The notes: generated by a model not told the origin, from the sequence alone. A DNA stretch of 64,000 nt from Hormiphora californensis (GCA_020137815.1 CM035361.1:1959489-2023488), one strand, 5' to 3'; counted from the first letter of the stretch, positions 30,441 through 44,806 are shown. Translations and numbers: made by a program.

Positions 30441-31434
30441 AAACTGACACTTCTGCTTTATTTATGAAAAAGATTAAGATTCATAATGTTTTGGAAGAAT
30501 TTCAAGCGGGTGTTCTGATTCCAGCTACTGTTTTCTTGTGTAAAAAGTTTACGGGTGTGTGTGTACGAGTACGTTTGTGTGTATGTTTGTGTGTTTGTAT
30601 GCGTGTGAGAGAGAAGGAGAGATATTTAGCACAAATTATGAGCGTGTAAGCTGGTGTGAAAGATCAAAATTAACTGGACCCTAATGAAACTGTCCCTGCA
30701 TCATATTTCTGTATGTGGGTATTGTGCTTTTTTTCTGAGAATTGTGTTTCTTGGTATGATGAAGAATATATATCATGAGAGTGTGTGGAATATTATATAC
30801 AGTTGTAAATTTTACAAATCGAGTTTCCCCTCCCCCAAATAAATGCTGTTCTGGTCTCTCGACTCTCCTGTTTCCGGTTTAATACGTAGTTTGTTCACGG
30901 AAAACGCTTTCCCTGGTAAACGTCATTTTAATAGGAAGCTCTCTTGGGCGGAATTCTTTGTTTATCGGCACCCAGAGATGTGGTTGGCACAATTTAAACA
31001 ACGTCTTTAAAAGTAGTGTACAAAACATTGTATTATAACAAAATATGGAAAACGGTAGAAATAATTCTTATAATACATTCGACGTTCTCAGATTTTCTTT
31101 TTTCTAATTTTTACATCCATAAGGCTACTGCACTAGTTCTCTCATGTTTTACAGAACCAACCCATATTTATACTAAAGTTGGCCATTGAAATTTTAACTT
31201 GTAGAATCCCTTTCCTACTCGGAGTTGAGAGTTGAACTGAATACATCCAGTATTTCCTCTAACTTCCCATGCCATTGGACAGCTCTATTAGAACTTATAA
31301 TCTTAGTAACTACGTCATCATCATTCATCAACATCATCATATTCACACGTCATCATCACACTTCATCATCAACACTTCATCGAAATACTTCATCGTCATC
31401 ATCATCATCATCAATAAAACACTATCTCACTATC

Positions 31435-33318
31435 TCAGTTCTCCTCTACTTTTAGGTCATCTAACTGTTCCTCTAGGTCAGCCACATCGGCACTCTCCAA
31501 TCCAGCCACTGTATCTGCCTCTCTGTCCTCGTCAAAGTACTCGCTCCCACTCTCAGCTCCTCCCATTCCCTCCAGATATGGCTCACACTCAGTATGCCAG
31601 AAGATCCCATCCTGGGTGAAGATCTCTTGGCCTTCTGTGAATGCTGCCTTGCATACGTGACATCGGAGACAGGCGTTGTGGTAACTCACTCCCCCCGCTT
31701 GGAGCACTCGTCCCACGATAAACTCGTTACAGATTTTACACTTTTGGCCGTAGAGGTTCAGGTAGTCTTTTTCGCAGTAGGGGTTTCCGTCTTTCACCAT
31801 GTATTCTCCAGTAAGGGGCGCCTGGGAGGATCATGTTTTAATTGGGTGGGTTCTCTCAATAGAGATCACGTGTGGGTTCTCTGAATAAATCATGTGCAGT
31901 TTACATTGCAAAGAAGGGCTGGTCTGGCGTAAACCAGACGAGCTGCTAAATCGAAATCTTACAATGTTCCTACAAATTCTTACTTATTACTGGAGGTTTA
32001 CTTCACCTCTAGGCTGAGGTACAACAAATTCTTAATACCTTGCAGTTGAAACAAGCGAAGCACTCCACATGCCAATCAAACTCCATAGCAACAACTGACC
32101 GCCCAGTAATCTCCTTCTGGCATCCCTTACAGGTGGTCCGTGTAGCGTTCACTGATTTGTTCCGGCATGTCTCACAGATCGGTCGACCCTCCTCGAATAA
32201 CACTCTCGAGCCACTACTGAAGTTTCCTGGATGGGATATTTGGCATAAAATGAAATGTTGGATTCATATCAGGTGTATCACCGACAAAATTCTGGATAAA
32301 ATTTCTTCGTTGTTAGAAAAAGGGATGGAAGCCCTGTAATGCTTGCGAACAATATAACACATGACGTTATATGTAACTCAATTGTGATACATTTTTGCTT
32401 AACCTCAAAATTATTTTCGTTGTTTATATGAATTTCAGATGGCCATATTGCCGCTAAAATTAGCTCTCTTCAGGTCTTGTTAGCTCCAACATAGCCTCAA
32501 CATATATGTTCATTTGATTATAGGAATGTCAGAATCGGCCAATAGTTTCGTTACATGTGGTATTTATAGAAAGGGCTGTTAGAGCTGCATGTGTCTTCCC
32601 CTCCTAAAAGTAGCCCTGGCTCAACAAAGAAAAAATTTTTACGATACGGGGGCATAGAAACAGGGTCGAACAAGACAAGAAGCTACATATATCCAGGAAA
32701 AAAATACTGTATCTCACCGTGACAAACGGAGCACTTGAAGCAGGATGTATGGTAGCTTCGACCCTGAACTGTGAATCCTTCTCCTTCGATAAAGTTGCTG
32801 CACATCACACACCGTGTCCCGAACAGTTCGTGGTAGTCCTCCGAGCAGTAGTAGTTGGATCCACGGGCGAAAAACCCTGCTGCCGCGAGTGGCGACTGAA
32901 CGGGATTTATTTTGAGACTAATGACTTTTTGAAAGAAAGGTGTTCTATAAGTCATCGGCCCGATGTCATCAGGAGTTTAAAAAACGACTTAAAAAAGAAC
33001 TGAAAGACCGATGTCTTTCGTGAATATTTGTTGTCTCTCACCTCACATTTAGCACACTTGAAACAATCGACATGGAAATGATCCGACTCTCCAACTCTGA
33101 TAACCTCGCCCACCAACTTCTCGTTACACCCTGAAGCAATGAAAATACACTTGTTAGTTCATCAGGTTGATAAAATCAATGAACGCATTTGTTAATTCAC
33201 CAGGTTGATGAAATTGAAAAGATTCATTCTTAAATCTTAACTTGACAAAGTTTATTTGTTCATCGTATCATTTTAAAGATCTCTTACCTGCACAGAGGGC
33301 ATTAGCAAGGTCTACCAT
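31435..33318 (-). CDS. Four-LIM-domain protein, ABLIM-like without headpiece
   Basis: Exons in transcription order: 33318-33288, 33130-33042, 32895-32708, 32216-32039, 31821-31435. Total 873 nt, 290 residues. Four consecutive LIM zinc-finger pairs occupy about residues 9-245, with spacing typical of actin-binding LIM proteins. LIM1 begins CAGCNEKLVGEV, LIM2 has GTRCVMCSNFIEGEGF, LIM3 has TCKGCQKEITGRS, and LIM4 has CKICNEFIVGRVLQAG. The link LTGEYMVKDGNPYCEKDY between LIM3 and LIM4 closely resembles ABLIM. The tail (about 45 residues) is acidic (EQLDDLKVEEN). The C-terminal villin headpiece of vertebrate ABLIM is absent, so actin binding through it is not expected. Likely a cytoskeletal or nuclear adaptor. 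Exon 3 requires an unusual GTATTT donor (see findings). Confidence 0.88.
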
Positions 33319-33879
33319 TTTACATTAGCGGTTTTAGTAGTTGAGGGGGTTTCTCTCCCTCAGCTACCGTTCAAGCGTGGCACGTGGGTCGGAACACTCG
33401 CTAAAATTGATGGAAATTAAATAAGTAAAAGATTGCGAACATTAGTAAGTATTATGAATAATCCAATTTACCAGAAGAAATTCTAAAAATGAAAAACGAA
33501 TTAGAAGATCCAGAATAGGAAGTACTGTTCATAGCAACAAGTGGTACAACAGCCGGTGCGACGTCCAAAAACGGAAACTATAAACAAGCAGACAAGCTGC
33601 CAAAACTAATCAAGCCAATTATCAATAGGAGATGAAGGGAACACATGTTATAATGAAGTTATAATGAACTAACCGTCAAATAGGAATACGTTTATAGATT
33701 TTTGTTCCGAAAATTAGATCTTACATTTTCAACGAAAAAAATCGGCCAAGCTGTGAAAATTCATCATTTTAGCGCTATAAGAAAAATACACAGCTTTGTG
33801 TAATAGAAAATAAAAAAGGATACTGGCTATGTGTTCACTGTGCTGGCGTTATTGAAACCGGAAAGGCAGAGAGAGAGAA

Positions 33880-34001
<122 letters not shown>

Positions 34002-34433
34002 GGCAGAGAAAGAGAGAAAGAGAGAGAAAGAGAGAGTCACACCTCCAATGGTCAATACGAAAAATGCACCATTACCTCTCACACAATTAACAGCAAATGT
34101 ACACCATCAATGCATTTCAACTGTGATCGAATAGTAACTAAATTTCTTCAAAGTAGGTATACTCTTGTAAATCTCGTAAAAGTATTTGCTAAACGACAAT
34201 CAATTATTCCTTATAAAGCAAAAAAACCCTTCAACAGAATTGAAAAGAACGTCATTCAGATAATTCAGAGCTACTTCGATAAACCAGAGAATGATAGACC
34301 GTCTGGACAGCTCCATGATAGACGGTGACAAAAATGCAGTTGTGACGCAAATCGCGATAAAGAGAGAACTGGGAAGATGACACTATAGTTAGAGATGAAC
34401 TTTGTACTTTTGTAGAAGTGAGAGATGGGGAGA

Positions 34434-34473
<40 letters not shown>

Positions 34474-35771
34474 TAGAGATGTAGAGAGAGAGAACAATCG
34501 AGTGAGGTTATAAGAGATGAGGTACCTGTCAACGCCAGCCACACGAAGCACTTACACGCACACACTGGACTCTCCTCCCTTGCTCTTATAAATCTCATGT
34601 CCACACTTATGACTCTCACACTATCTCATCCACCACTCTCTTAGATCTCCCTATCTAGATAGAGATATATCTCTATATCCCTCCTTCTCTCTGCCTAATA
34701 TCTATCTTCCTCCCTCTCTTTCGCTCTCACACTCGTCGCTCCCTTTTACTCCAAAGAGCCTGGCCCATGGGCCTTGTATATGTACATATCACTCAAGAAT
34801 TCATGAACCCTTTGTCATCATATGCTAACACACACATATTATATGCTTTCCTCTCGCAGCTATATCACGATCTTCAAGATTCTATCCCTCTCTATCTCAA
34901 TAATTGTTGACCTTTCAATGTTGACTTAAACAAGTAGTCGTATGAGGTCTGTGCCACTCCAGAATACGTCACATGAGGTTCGGATGCGGTAGTCAACACA
35001 TTGACACGAGTACCGTGTAGATCAGAAAGGCTAGCAAAACGTTATATAGGAACAGAACCAAAATATGTACACTCTCAAATTGGGAAACAAAAGAATTAGC
35101 CAAACCCTTGAATGTGAGTTGGGCCCTTATTATCTGCCCTCACATTATAACACTGGTAGTTTAAGTGAAAACTAAATTGGTCTCCCTCTTAAAGAAAGTT
35201 GGCAGTGTCTAAATAGCCGCCAAAAGTAGGTACATTTTACGAGCCTAATTAATAGAAAGCATGCGCTATATATGCGAGGTTTAATTTTCCGCATAAATTA
35301 TGTCCTATTACGGGAGATTCTAAAATAACTTTGAACAAAAACCGGAACCGAATAGCAGAATAATGGAACTCGTAGTTTTTAGGCTTATGGAAATGTCAAA
35401 ATCAAGTTCATTGATTATCGTCGTATCATCAGCTAATATATCAGATGTCTTGTTTGAAAAAAGGCTAGATTATCATGGTTTTACACAACAAATGGGCCAC
35501 AACATGGCGATATAGGGCGATAATTTGAGACATACGGTGGTGTGTTACTGCTTGTAGTGAGGAATGTGTTGTGTGGTTAACAAATATAGCTGTTTTCTAT
35601 TTTCTCAATACCTCCCTACTATAATTATAGCTGCTGCACTCATGGCCTCTTTTTCCGTCCATACCTTTTCTTCCATAGTTTCCAATATTCTCACCAGTTC
35701 TACCTTTTCTCACTAACTGCAACACTTCAATTTTCCAACACATAACAACGGGCTATTCACAATTCCGAAAA

Positions 35772-35836
<65 letters not shown>

Positions 35837-35845
35837 TCTCTCTCA

Positions 35846-35892
<47 letters not shown>

Positions 35893-36037
35893 ACTTAAGT
35901 TTGTCACATCGACACATCACTATCATCACCGATTTATATTGAAACACCAGTAGGACAACACGCACTAATACACTGATTAGCTAGCGGAAATATTACATAC
36001 ATTCATGTTGTCGCGACGTGGCCATTGTGCACTTGTA

Positions 36038-36040
<3 letters not shown>

Positions 36041-36133
<93 letters not shown>

Positions 36134-36178
36134 TTCCCTCTCTTTCTCTCTCAAGTTATCTCTCCATCTCTCTCTCTT

Positions 36179-36240
<62 letters not shown>

Positions 36241-36272
36241 TCTCTATCTCTATCTCTCTCTTTCTCTCTCAA
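36041..36272. repeat. Long (CT)n microsatellite
   Basis: About 230 bp of CT with a few interruptions (TTCC, AAGTTA, TA). Confidence 0.95.
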
Positions 36273-38639
36273 GTTATATCTCTCCTCATCTTCAAATGAC
36301 CGTACCAGGTTTCCACTTTCCATGCATGGAATTTACAAAATAACTTTTACAGTTCGTCATTATGTAGTTGCATTAGACTGAAAGCCAGAAAAACGGTCTG
36401 GTTTAGGGTTTGGACAATGAAAATTAATATGCGATGACATAGAGGTCTGATGGCCAGCAATCCTATTCGTGGAATATCAAATATCAATTACTCAACTAGA
36501 GCAGGAAGTTTAGCCTATAAAATTCGGATTTTGTTTTTATCGGAATCTCAAAAACACAAAAAAGGTAGGCCAAAGTTTTCAATCGCCAGTCAATTCAATA
36601 CAATTACACCGAAAGTCGTTGGTGTTACTGAACAAGATAACCAACATCAAATGGTGGGCTCTATCTACGAAGCATCCTTCTACCTAGCTGGACACTGTCA
36701 GAGAATTGGCCTGACCCTATTCTCATAGGAACTGTGGTCAGAGCATTGGCCTGGCAAGTTGAGCAAGTACTCAACAACTATTACTACATACTTATATAAT
36801 GTTAAGTCAGCTACAATTATAGTACCATATTACAATATATCCATCAATCCGGCCTGCCTCACGCACAATATAATAACTATTCATAATTATTATATGATGG
36901 TACACATCTCTCTCTTGTTCCAAATTCTCCTTTGAAACTCCTCTTACCGCTCTCATCACTATGATAATTATTATCGGTATATATTGAACATATATTGAAT
37001 ATTGATCATTTGCATTTCAAAGTTCCCACAGCCCTTCAGCTCTTCAGCTCTCCCTAATGAACATCTACTTCAACCAGTTCATTGCAATACTGTATATATT
37101 GCAGTGAATTAAATAGAAAAAGAAATAATTGTGCAAGAAGTAAAATTCAAAAGAGAGAGATAACTATGTCAGTAAAAAAGAGGAATGTTATATTCACATA
37201 ATATGAAGGGATAATATAATATTGAGAAATTTGCGGATGTGCCATATGCACATATTATTATTACACAACTCTCTCCCTCGATCCTCCTGGAGGAAGATTC
37301 CTTCTGGTCATCGAGAATTCTACCAGGCTGCGGTTCAATGATCATTCTTAGCTTACAAATTGAAAGTTCTTAGGAACATAATTATTGGTTCGCTTGTTGT
37401 ACTAGCGGATAAAAAGGGTAAGCATGAATGGACGATGCGACCATGTGGGCATGTGCGTGCGGACATGTATATAGAGCACAAGTCCAGCTGCATTATAGTA
37501 GAAGCTGCTACGGACCGAACGGCGAACAAACGAAGGAAGAAAGAGAGAGACTCTGGACAAACGGGAAGAAAGAGAGAGAGAGAGAGACTGGTGGTAAAAT
37601 AATTTCTATAAAAAATACCACGTGACAGGGAGCTAGTGATAAGGGATATTTTGATTGGTCAAAATGGAGGTCACGTGACTCTGCACACTGTCACTACTAA
37701 TTTCCCGTAACGAAGTTTAAAGGGAGAATGAAAGGGAGAGAGTGTGTGAGAGAAATAAAATGTGTATGTATTCTGGTCTGTAAGGACTGTCCCTATAGTA
37801 TATATAATATATATATAATAAGTACCTAAAATTATCCTACAAAAAGAGAGACTATTAGAGAATGAAGGAAAGAGGAATAGTTGAACGAACCCTCCGCTGA
37901 ATATAAGAAGAAGCATTTCTGAAGCATTCGGCGGAGGAATAAATTAGAGGAGCATTTGTTGAAGCTGCAAACTCCTCGCAGGAGAGAAAGAGAGCTATGC
38001 CAAAACACTAAAACAGCGTAATTGTGGCTTGCAAAAACATGGCAACTGGAACAGTTCAGTATTCTCAAATCAAAAAGGCTGAAATGAAAAAAAATACTCA
38101 ACGGACATTTCACTTTTAGGAGAAAAAAATGCCGAAATGAGTCCTTGATAAAATGAACTTGCACTACGACGACAATGAGGTATCAGGAATAATATGTCGA
38201 CAACTTAGCACTTTACTAATTCTTCGCTCTCCCTCTATCTTTCTCTCTCAGCTCTATATCTCTTTTTGCTGCAAAGTGCACTTGTGCAGGTTTCTCAAGT
38301 GCATTCCTTTGACATTTTCCTTAACCCTGTACTATAGGGCAATCCTGAATATTACCAATCAATAAATATCACGAATGTCTGTAGCACGAGTAAGTAAGTA
38401 AGGGGTGACTCAACGAGTATAATAATAGTATGGTCCCCTATTATAAAAGTGACGTTACACTAGCCAATATTATATTAACATCTCTGTTATTTTCTTACTT
38501 AAATTATATTTACTCTGTCATGGTTTTATAATTTCAAATGTTATGACCTTTCGGAAAGGAATTGTGACCGAGAAATATTTTTACCACTTTCTGGCAAGTT
38601 CCAAATACAAGTTTCCCTCTCGGCCCTTTCTCTTGCTAT

Positions 38640-38914
<275 letters not shown>

Positions 38915-39323
38915 TATCAACCGCTCCATATATGACTCACGCAACGTCGCAACACGGACAGGAAGCTGGAAGAACAAAATATATGTGGTATGGCCTGACA
39001 TGGATACGGCATATATATATTATGTTATGGAATTATTCGTTACGTCATTTATATATGACGAATTTCATTGAGCACGGAATGAAACAAGTAACCTGATTGC
39101 ATCAACAGGCACTTATAGTGATGTGGATTCATGTTTTAAAATCAAACAATTGTATGGTTTTAGAAACATGAGAAGAAACAGTATTCTTTTTACATTAAAA
39201 TGGCAAATCATCATATTGAAAGACCTCAAAATGAAACCCAAAGTCAAGTGCCAGACCCAAATTCTCCTGCAGTTCTCGGATAATGTATCACTTCCTCTTG
39301 ATCTGAGAAGAGATACTAGTTCG

Positions 39324-41034
39324 TCACTTCCTTGATGACCGCCTCCCTGAAGAAGGCTGATCCACCGCTGTCATTATCTTGACAAACTCCTTCAAATTTA
39401 TCTTCCCATCTCCATCCAGGTCCGCCTGGGAAATGAGGGGAATATCAAGATCAGTCATCAGATATTGTACGGGCAAAGAAACAAGATCGATCACTGATCA
39501 GAAAAATGAATAAATTTTGAGATAAACTAGGGCTATCTTCTCTGGCGCGAGTGTGTATTTCTATCAGCTGAATTTTGTCCAATCGGCAAACCCCTTAGCA
39601 GTTCCGATTAAGACAATCTGAATTCGTAAACAAGGTCCCTCCTTTCTAGAGCACCGTTGTCAAGCCCAGGCACTCAGAAGAAGGCACCCTGTTACCTGTT
39701 TAATCATGGCTCGAAGTTGTGTATCAGAGAGAGGCTGGCCGAGTGATAGCATTACATTCCTTAGTTCATCGTGAGTGATATAACCGCTCCTGTCCGTGTC
39801 AAAGAGGCGAAACACTTCCGTGAGCTGTTGCTGGGGGTCCACACCCGGGTTACTGTGCCTGGAATGTGTGAAGAGTTAGAAGAAAGCATTTAAATTCTTC
39901 CTAAATCTTTCATGAAGAGTTATAGGGAGGTATTCATGCATCATTCGACGATAGTAATTACACCGAAGGCATATCTTTTCGCTGATAGACTTTATCGAGT
40001 AAGTTAGAATGGGATATCAGAATTGGAACATATCAAAAAACAAACCTGGACATCATCTTTAGAAATTCACAAAAGTCTATAATCCCATCCCCGTTGCAAT
40101 CTACTTCAGCTATCATCTCCTGGAATCAGTGGAATCATTTATTGATTGAGACATTTAGGACTGGAATCAGTGGACATTTAGGAGTTCGAGATAACTTTAG
40201 TCTAGCAAAGCTGCCCATTACCCAATACTGATTCCATTGCATTTCCGATGAAGTCATTTTACTGTGCAATTATTTTGGTGATTTACTGGTTATCATGTCA
40301 TATTTTAAAGTAGCATCACCTTTATCTCCCGTTGAGATGGTTTCAGTCCAATACTTCTCAACATGGCACCCAGTTCAGCTGTGGAAATTACCCCGTCCCC
40401 GTTTATATCAAACTGCTTGAACGCACACTCGTACTCTTCCACCTGCAACATTGTGACAATGTGTCAACAATTATCAAACAAACCAGAAACTGTGTTGATA
40501 TAAGGTAATTTCGGTGGCGTTGGAGTCTTCTCGAAATAAGGCTGATTCAGATAATCGCTCTGTGCATCATTTGGACCTAATTAATCAGAGTTTTACATAC
40601 CTGTTCAACGGAAAGTGTAATAGGGGTCGGTTTACCGTTCCTCTTTCGAAACCCACCTGGAATGAAAGAGGGCTCTTTTTTCAGAAGCACATTAATAAAC
40701 ATGCATACGTATCACTTATTAACTAATGTGCTCATCAAAAAGTCAGTAAATACAAGAATAATCTTACTATATAATGCAAAAACACCCGAAACTTGATCCC
40801 ACCCATGCATGTTTCGTGGTCCCTAAATCGTCGTCATCAAGATCAGATCACGTAACAAGTAGCATGCTAGGAGCAACCCACGTGCATGATCAGATCACCC
40901 CACTGAGGATCAGATCCCCCCACCCAAGATCAGATCATCCCATAGAGGATCAGATCACCCCACCCATGATCAGATCACCCAAGTGAGAGAGAGAGAGAAG
41001 AGAGAGAGAGAGAGGAGGGAGAGAGAGAGGGAGA

Positions 41035-41065
<31 letters not shown>

Positions 41066-43360
41066 GGGGAGAGAGAGAGAGAGAGAGAGGGGGGGAGAGA
41101 GAGTACTAAGAGGAAACTGAGAAGTGAGAGATATGAAAAACGATCAGGTTTAAACCATCCGTAGGATGGTGTGGGTCCACTAGTACCCATTAATCCACAA
41201 TAGATAACCATAAGAACCAGATCCCGTTTCAAAATATGCAAGCAAGTATTATGTGGAAGCAAGAAGTCTAACTAGAAAGTTCTAGTTAGATCTGGATCAC
41301 AGGAGGAGCGGTTATTATTGCAGACTGAGAGGATTTTACAAGAGAAAAAATTAGACTCCTTTAATTCATGTAACAATTAGTATGAATCACAAATGAAGCG
41401 GACTGGTAGCTAAATAGTTGTAGCTAAATAGTTGTAGCTGCTTGATTTTATGCACATTCATAACGATTAGTATGATCATATTATAATGATAATAACTTTG
41501 CTTTATGATCCATAAAGCGAAGTTTTTTATCTAGAAAGTACTAACTTCTTGCAGAATTTGAAAGAATGAAGTACTAACTGCCTGCTGAATTTGAAAGAAT
41601 GAAGTACTAACTGCCTGCTGAATTTGAAAGAATGAAGTACTAACTGCCTGCTGAATTTGAAAGAATGAAGTACTAACTGCCTGCTGAATTTGAAAGAATG
41701 AAGTACTAACTGCCTGCTGAATTTGAAAGAATGAAGTACTAACTGCCTGCTGAATTTGAAAGAATGAAGTACTAACTGCCTGCTGAATTTGAAAGAATGA
41801 AGTACTAACTGCCTGCTGAATTTGAAAGAAAGTTTCCAATCTGTGCAACTGAAACCTCCCCATCGATTGTCAAGTTGGGAAGTTGCTCGCATCCTCCACC
41901 TCCTTCTTCACTACTGAAAACACACCACAAGTTAAAAACGGACAAACATTTATGTATGGTACCACTCTAGTAGCTTACTGATTAAAAGACATTAATCACT
42001 GCTCAGAAGTAAAACAGAACATCTTTGTAATTTTCAAAACCTAAGTGCATTTATCATACCTTTTCCTCCGTCTACTAGTACCAATTGGTAGATGCACGGC
42101 ATGTCGCTGATAGTTGTCAGCAGTACTACTACACCCTGCAGTAGCGCTGCTCAGCAGTTCCTCTGGTGTTGAGGGTAACTCTGACCGGGCTTGTCGGAGT
42201 TCTGATGCAGCCTGCAATATGTTAGAAAGGTGATACAGCCCGCAGGTGAATAAAGAGATAAAACTTGTTTTCACCTTGAAATGGGTAAGCTGAACCTAGC
42301 TATTGTGTGTTTGTGCTAGCTGTTGTTTAAATAATTGATTAAAACTCGCCTCATCTTCATGCTGAAGCTTTTTGGAAGCGGTGTTAAAAAGTTGAGCTAG
42401 CAGCTCAGAAGTGGAGCGACGGGGCTGTTGAGAGGAGGACACGATGATGATGAGATGAAGCACGGTAATGTAGAAAACATAAATATCATCCGATGAACGT
42501 GCCTCTTGCAATGGGAACACACAATTATAATAGAATAAACAGACCTAAATATTTAATAATCGGTGTATGTTTAAATACTAAAGTATATATGCTAATATTA
42601 GTACTAAACTAATTCAAAAAGACAAAACAGTAATCTGCTCTAATAGGAAGGATTGAAATATGGAAAGAGCTAGTGTGTAATTAGTTACTGAAGGAAGAAA
42701 CTATAGCTAGTCGGTGTAGCTAGTCGGTACATTGAAATATTATCATGATGGTCTAATTAAGAAACCGAAGCAAGTGATTAACTATAATATATAATATTAT
42801 AATGAAATTACTTCATTGAAATTAAGTAAGTGACTATCAATGAAATTAAAATAGTGTCATTGATAATATTTTAATTGCTCTAAATGTGTAGTAAAATAGA
42901 CACAAGACACACGGAACGAATATATATCGTTTGACGTATTATATCCAGTGAGGGCAATGAAGCAAAGTTATTTTATCGGCATTTTGCTGCATAGAGATTA
43001 AATCTTTCGAGATAATTATAGTACGTGATTAACTTAATATACGGCAAAGAATTAAAACATGTAACACATCTATAAACAACGCCTAAAGGGAATGAATTCT
43101 ACCTAAATACTAATGGAAACAAATAAAACTTATGAAAGAGAGAGATCAAGCAATCAAAAATTGGATTCCTGTTTATGAGGTCTCGGTAAATCTGATACGA
43201 CTATACAGGAACCACATACCGGTTTCTGATGATGATGGTATCCGGCTGTGAGGGCTCTGTTACGGTGAGCTTGTTTGTGTCCATACTGCCGGTTAAATAT
43301 CGCCTGAACCAACTTTGGGGGTGCACTGGGGTACTCCGAAACAGTCCTTCTTCGAAGCAT
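39324..43360 (-). CDS. Calmodulin-like protein with four EF hands and a long N-terminal extension
   Basis: Nine exons in transcription order: 43360-43220, 42424-42350, 42211-42060, 41913-41810, 40656-40601, 40442-40320, 40119-40046, 39858-39696, 39425-39324 (TGA). Total 990 nt, 329 residues, all phases joining. The C-terminal ~150 residues resemble calmodulin/troponin C: LSVEQVEEYECAFKQFDING (EF1), VDCNGDGIIDFCEF (EF2), FDTDRSGYITHDEL (EF3), ADLDGDGKINLKEF (EF4). The loops keep acidic residues at 1, 3, 5 and the final Glu, so calcium binding is likely. The first ~180 residues (MLRRRTVSEYPSAPPKLV, Ser/Gln-rich, basic RRRKR) have no recognised domain and may serve targeting or partner binding. 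Intron 2 would start with GC. The donor after 41810 lies within a minisatellite. Confidence 0.8.
40832..40985. repeat. GATCAGATCACCCCA-type direct repeats followed by GA array
   Basis: At least six copies of (G)GATCAGATCA[CT]CCCA with 4-10-bp spacers. They then run into a GA microsatellite (about 40985-41105). They lie in intron 4 of the EF-hand gene. Confidence 0.85.
41530..41830. repeat. 33-bp minisatellite carrying a repeated splice donor
   Basis: About nine near-identical 33-bp units. On the minus strand each contains TTCTTTCAAATTCAGCAGGC then AGTTAGTACTTCA. The exon 41913-41810 ends inside the first unit at A|GTTAGT. Confidence 0.95.
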
Positions 43361-44806
43361 GGCCTTTACAACTGTAGTCGGAGATCGATCGTTTGAGCAG
43401 GGATGTCGAATGGAATTGTTATAAGATTTGTTGAGTAACTCAACAAGATAAGATGTGAGATCTCACCTTATTTGACACTCAAAGGACGCTAGCTAGAGTT
43501 TAGAGTGTACGTGTCTTACAATAAAGACAGTGTCTTACAGGGTAAAGACAGCGTATGGGATTATATAAGTTAGATCCTTGCAACTTAAACCACGACTAAT
43601 CACAGTACCTGAAACATTTAATACAAATCTTGGATGGTTGCCCTTGACGTAGTGAAAATATACTGACATGAATTAGGGATTTAGGAAAATGGAAAATAGA
43701 GGGTTATAATTGACTTAACTTGACTGAGTGGAATTCTGGGACAATTTTCGACGTTTTCACCAGTCACAGACATCACCTCGTTTCATGGCATCATACCGAT
43801 GGAAGTTCACGGAAGCTTTTCCTTTCTCACAGTCTAATTATTGGAGCTTCTAGCTTGCTAGTCATTATCCCATACGAAGCATTGTGTGTGACTGTGTTTG
43901 TTGTAAAGAGTGTGGAATGTGTAGTGGGGGGGGGGGGGGGGTCGGCGTGTGTGGTACTGGTAACCCAATCTCCCTGGAAGAGGTGATCTAACAGCTAGTT
44001 TGCAGCTGTTGTTATAGTTCCATTCCGCTATATATCGAGTATCGGAATTCCTTGTCCCTTGGTGTATCCTGTTCACACCGCAAAGGAAGTCACAAAAGAC
44101 TTCCTAGATAGTATATCGTTTATCACTGGTCTTTGAATGTTTCGGTACGACCCTTTCTCTTTTGCTCCATTTTGTTGTAGAGCTTTCACTCTTCAGCACC
44201 CTTCCCACTCTTTAGTTTTCACTCATTACCTACATTCCTTTCTCTCTTTTGTACAAACTGTGTTAGAAGCTGTGCCTCTATACACGGCCACACGTAACTA
44301 CGCTCTGAACGCGTGATCTTACCACACACATAGTGTACAGTTACAATTCTGTAGTTGCGCTTCCTTCTATAGAGTAACCTCGTACATACCTACTCATAGC
44401 TCTTCCTACATTTATCTTCCCAATACTGTTTGTGTTGTGATCTTGGTTACCTAAGTATAATATTTGTATTGTGAGAGATTTTCAATTAGCTCACATCCCA
44501 GCTCTGAATACATAATTTATGCAAATATCATATTTTGGCTGAATCCCAATATGGAACGTGAATCCCAATATTATGTACCCCACAAAATTCCACTCTATTA
44601 TTCTCTAGTGTAAGTCGTCTCACGACTCATTTTATCTCAGTTATATAAACACTTTCTATCTTGTATGTGTGTGTGTGTATGTGAAGTTGAACTCATTTGT
44701 TTACCTAGCTTACAGTCTTACACTGTAATATATCGTAATTGCTTCTATACAATCCCATTAGCTCTATCTTTGGCTTGTTGTGTGTGTATTTCTTCAGTAA
44801 CGCGTC
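43361..44806. promoter_or_regulatory. Head-to-head intergenic region between the EF-hand and GYPP genes
   Basis: 1.45 kb between two divergent start codons. It would contain both promoters and 5' leaders. The only conspicuous feature is a G run of about 16-18 bases near 43925-43941. No core promoter motif could be assigned with confidence. Confidence 0.4.

Noticed and set aside
40832-40985. Possible CRISPR-like array of GATCAGATCACCCC repeats
   Set aside because: Repeats are short, spacers are 4-10 bp and irregular, and the context is eukaryotic. It is a simple imperfect satellite.
41527-41892. 121-residue repeat protein (FKFSRQLVLHS units)
   Set aside because: The frame exists only because the 33-bp unit is divisible by three. 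The upstream exon enters in another frame and exits at the first donor.
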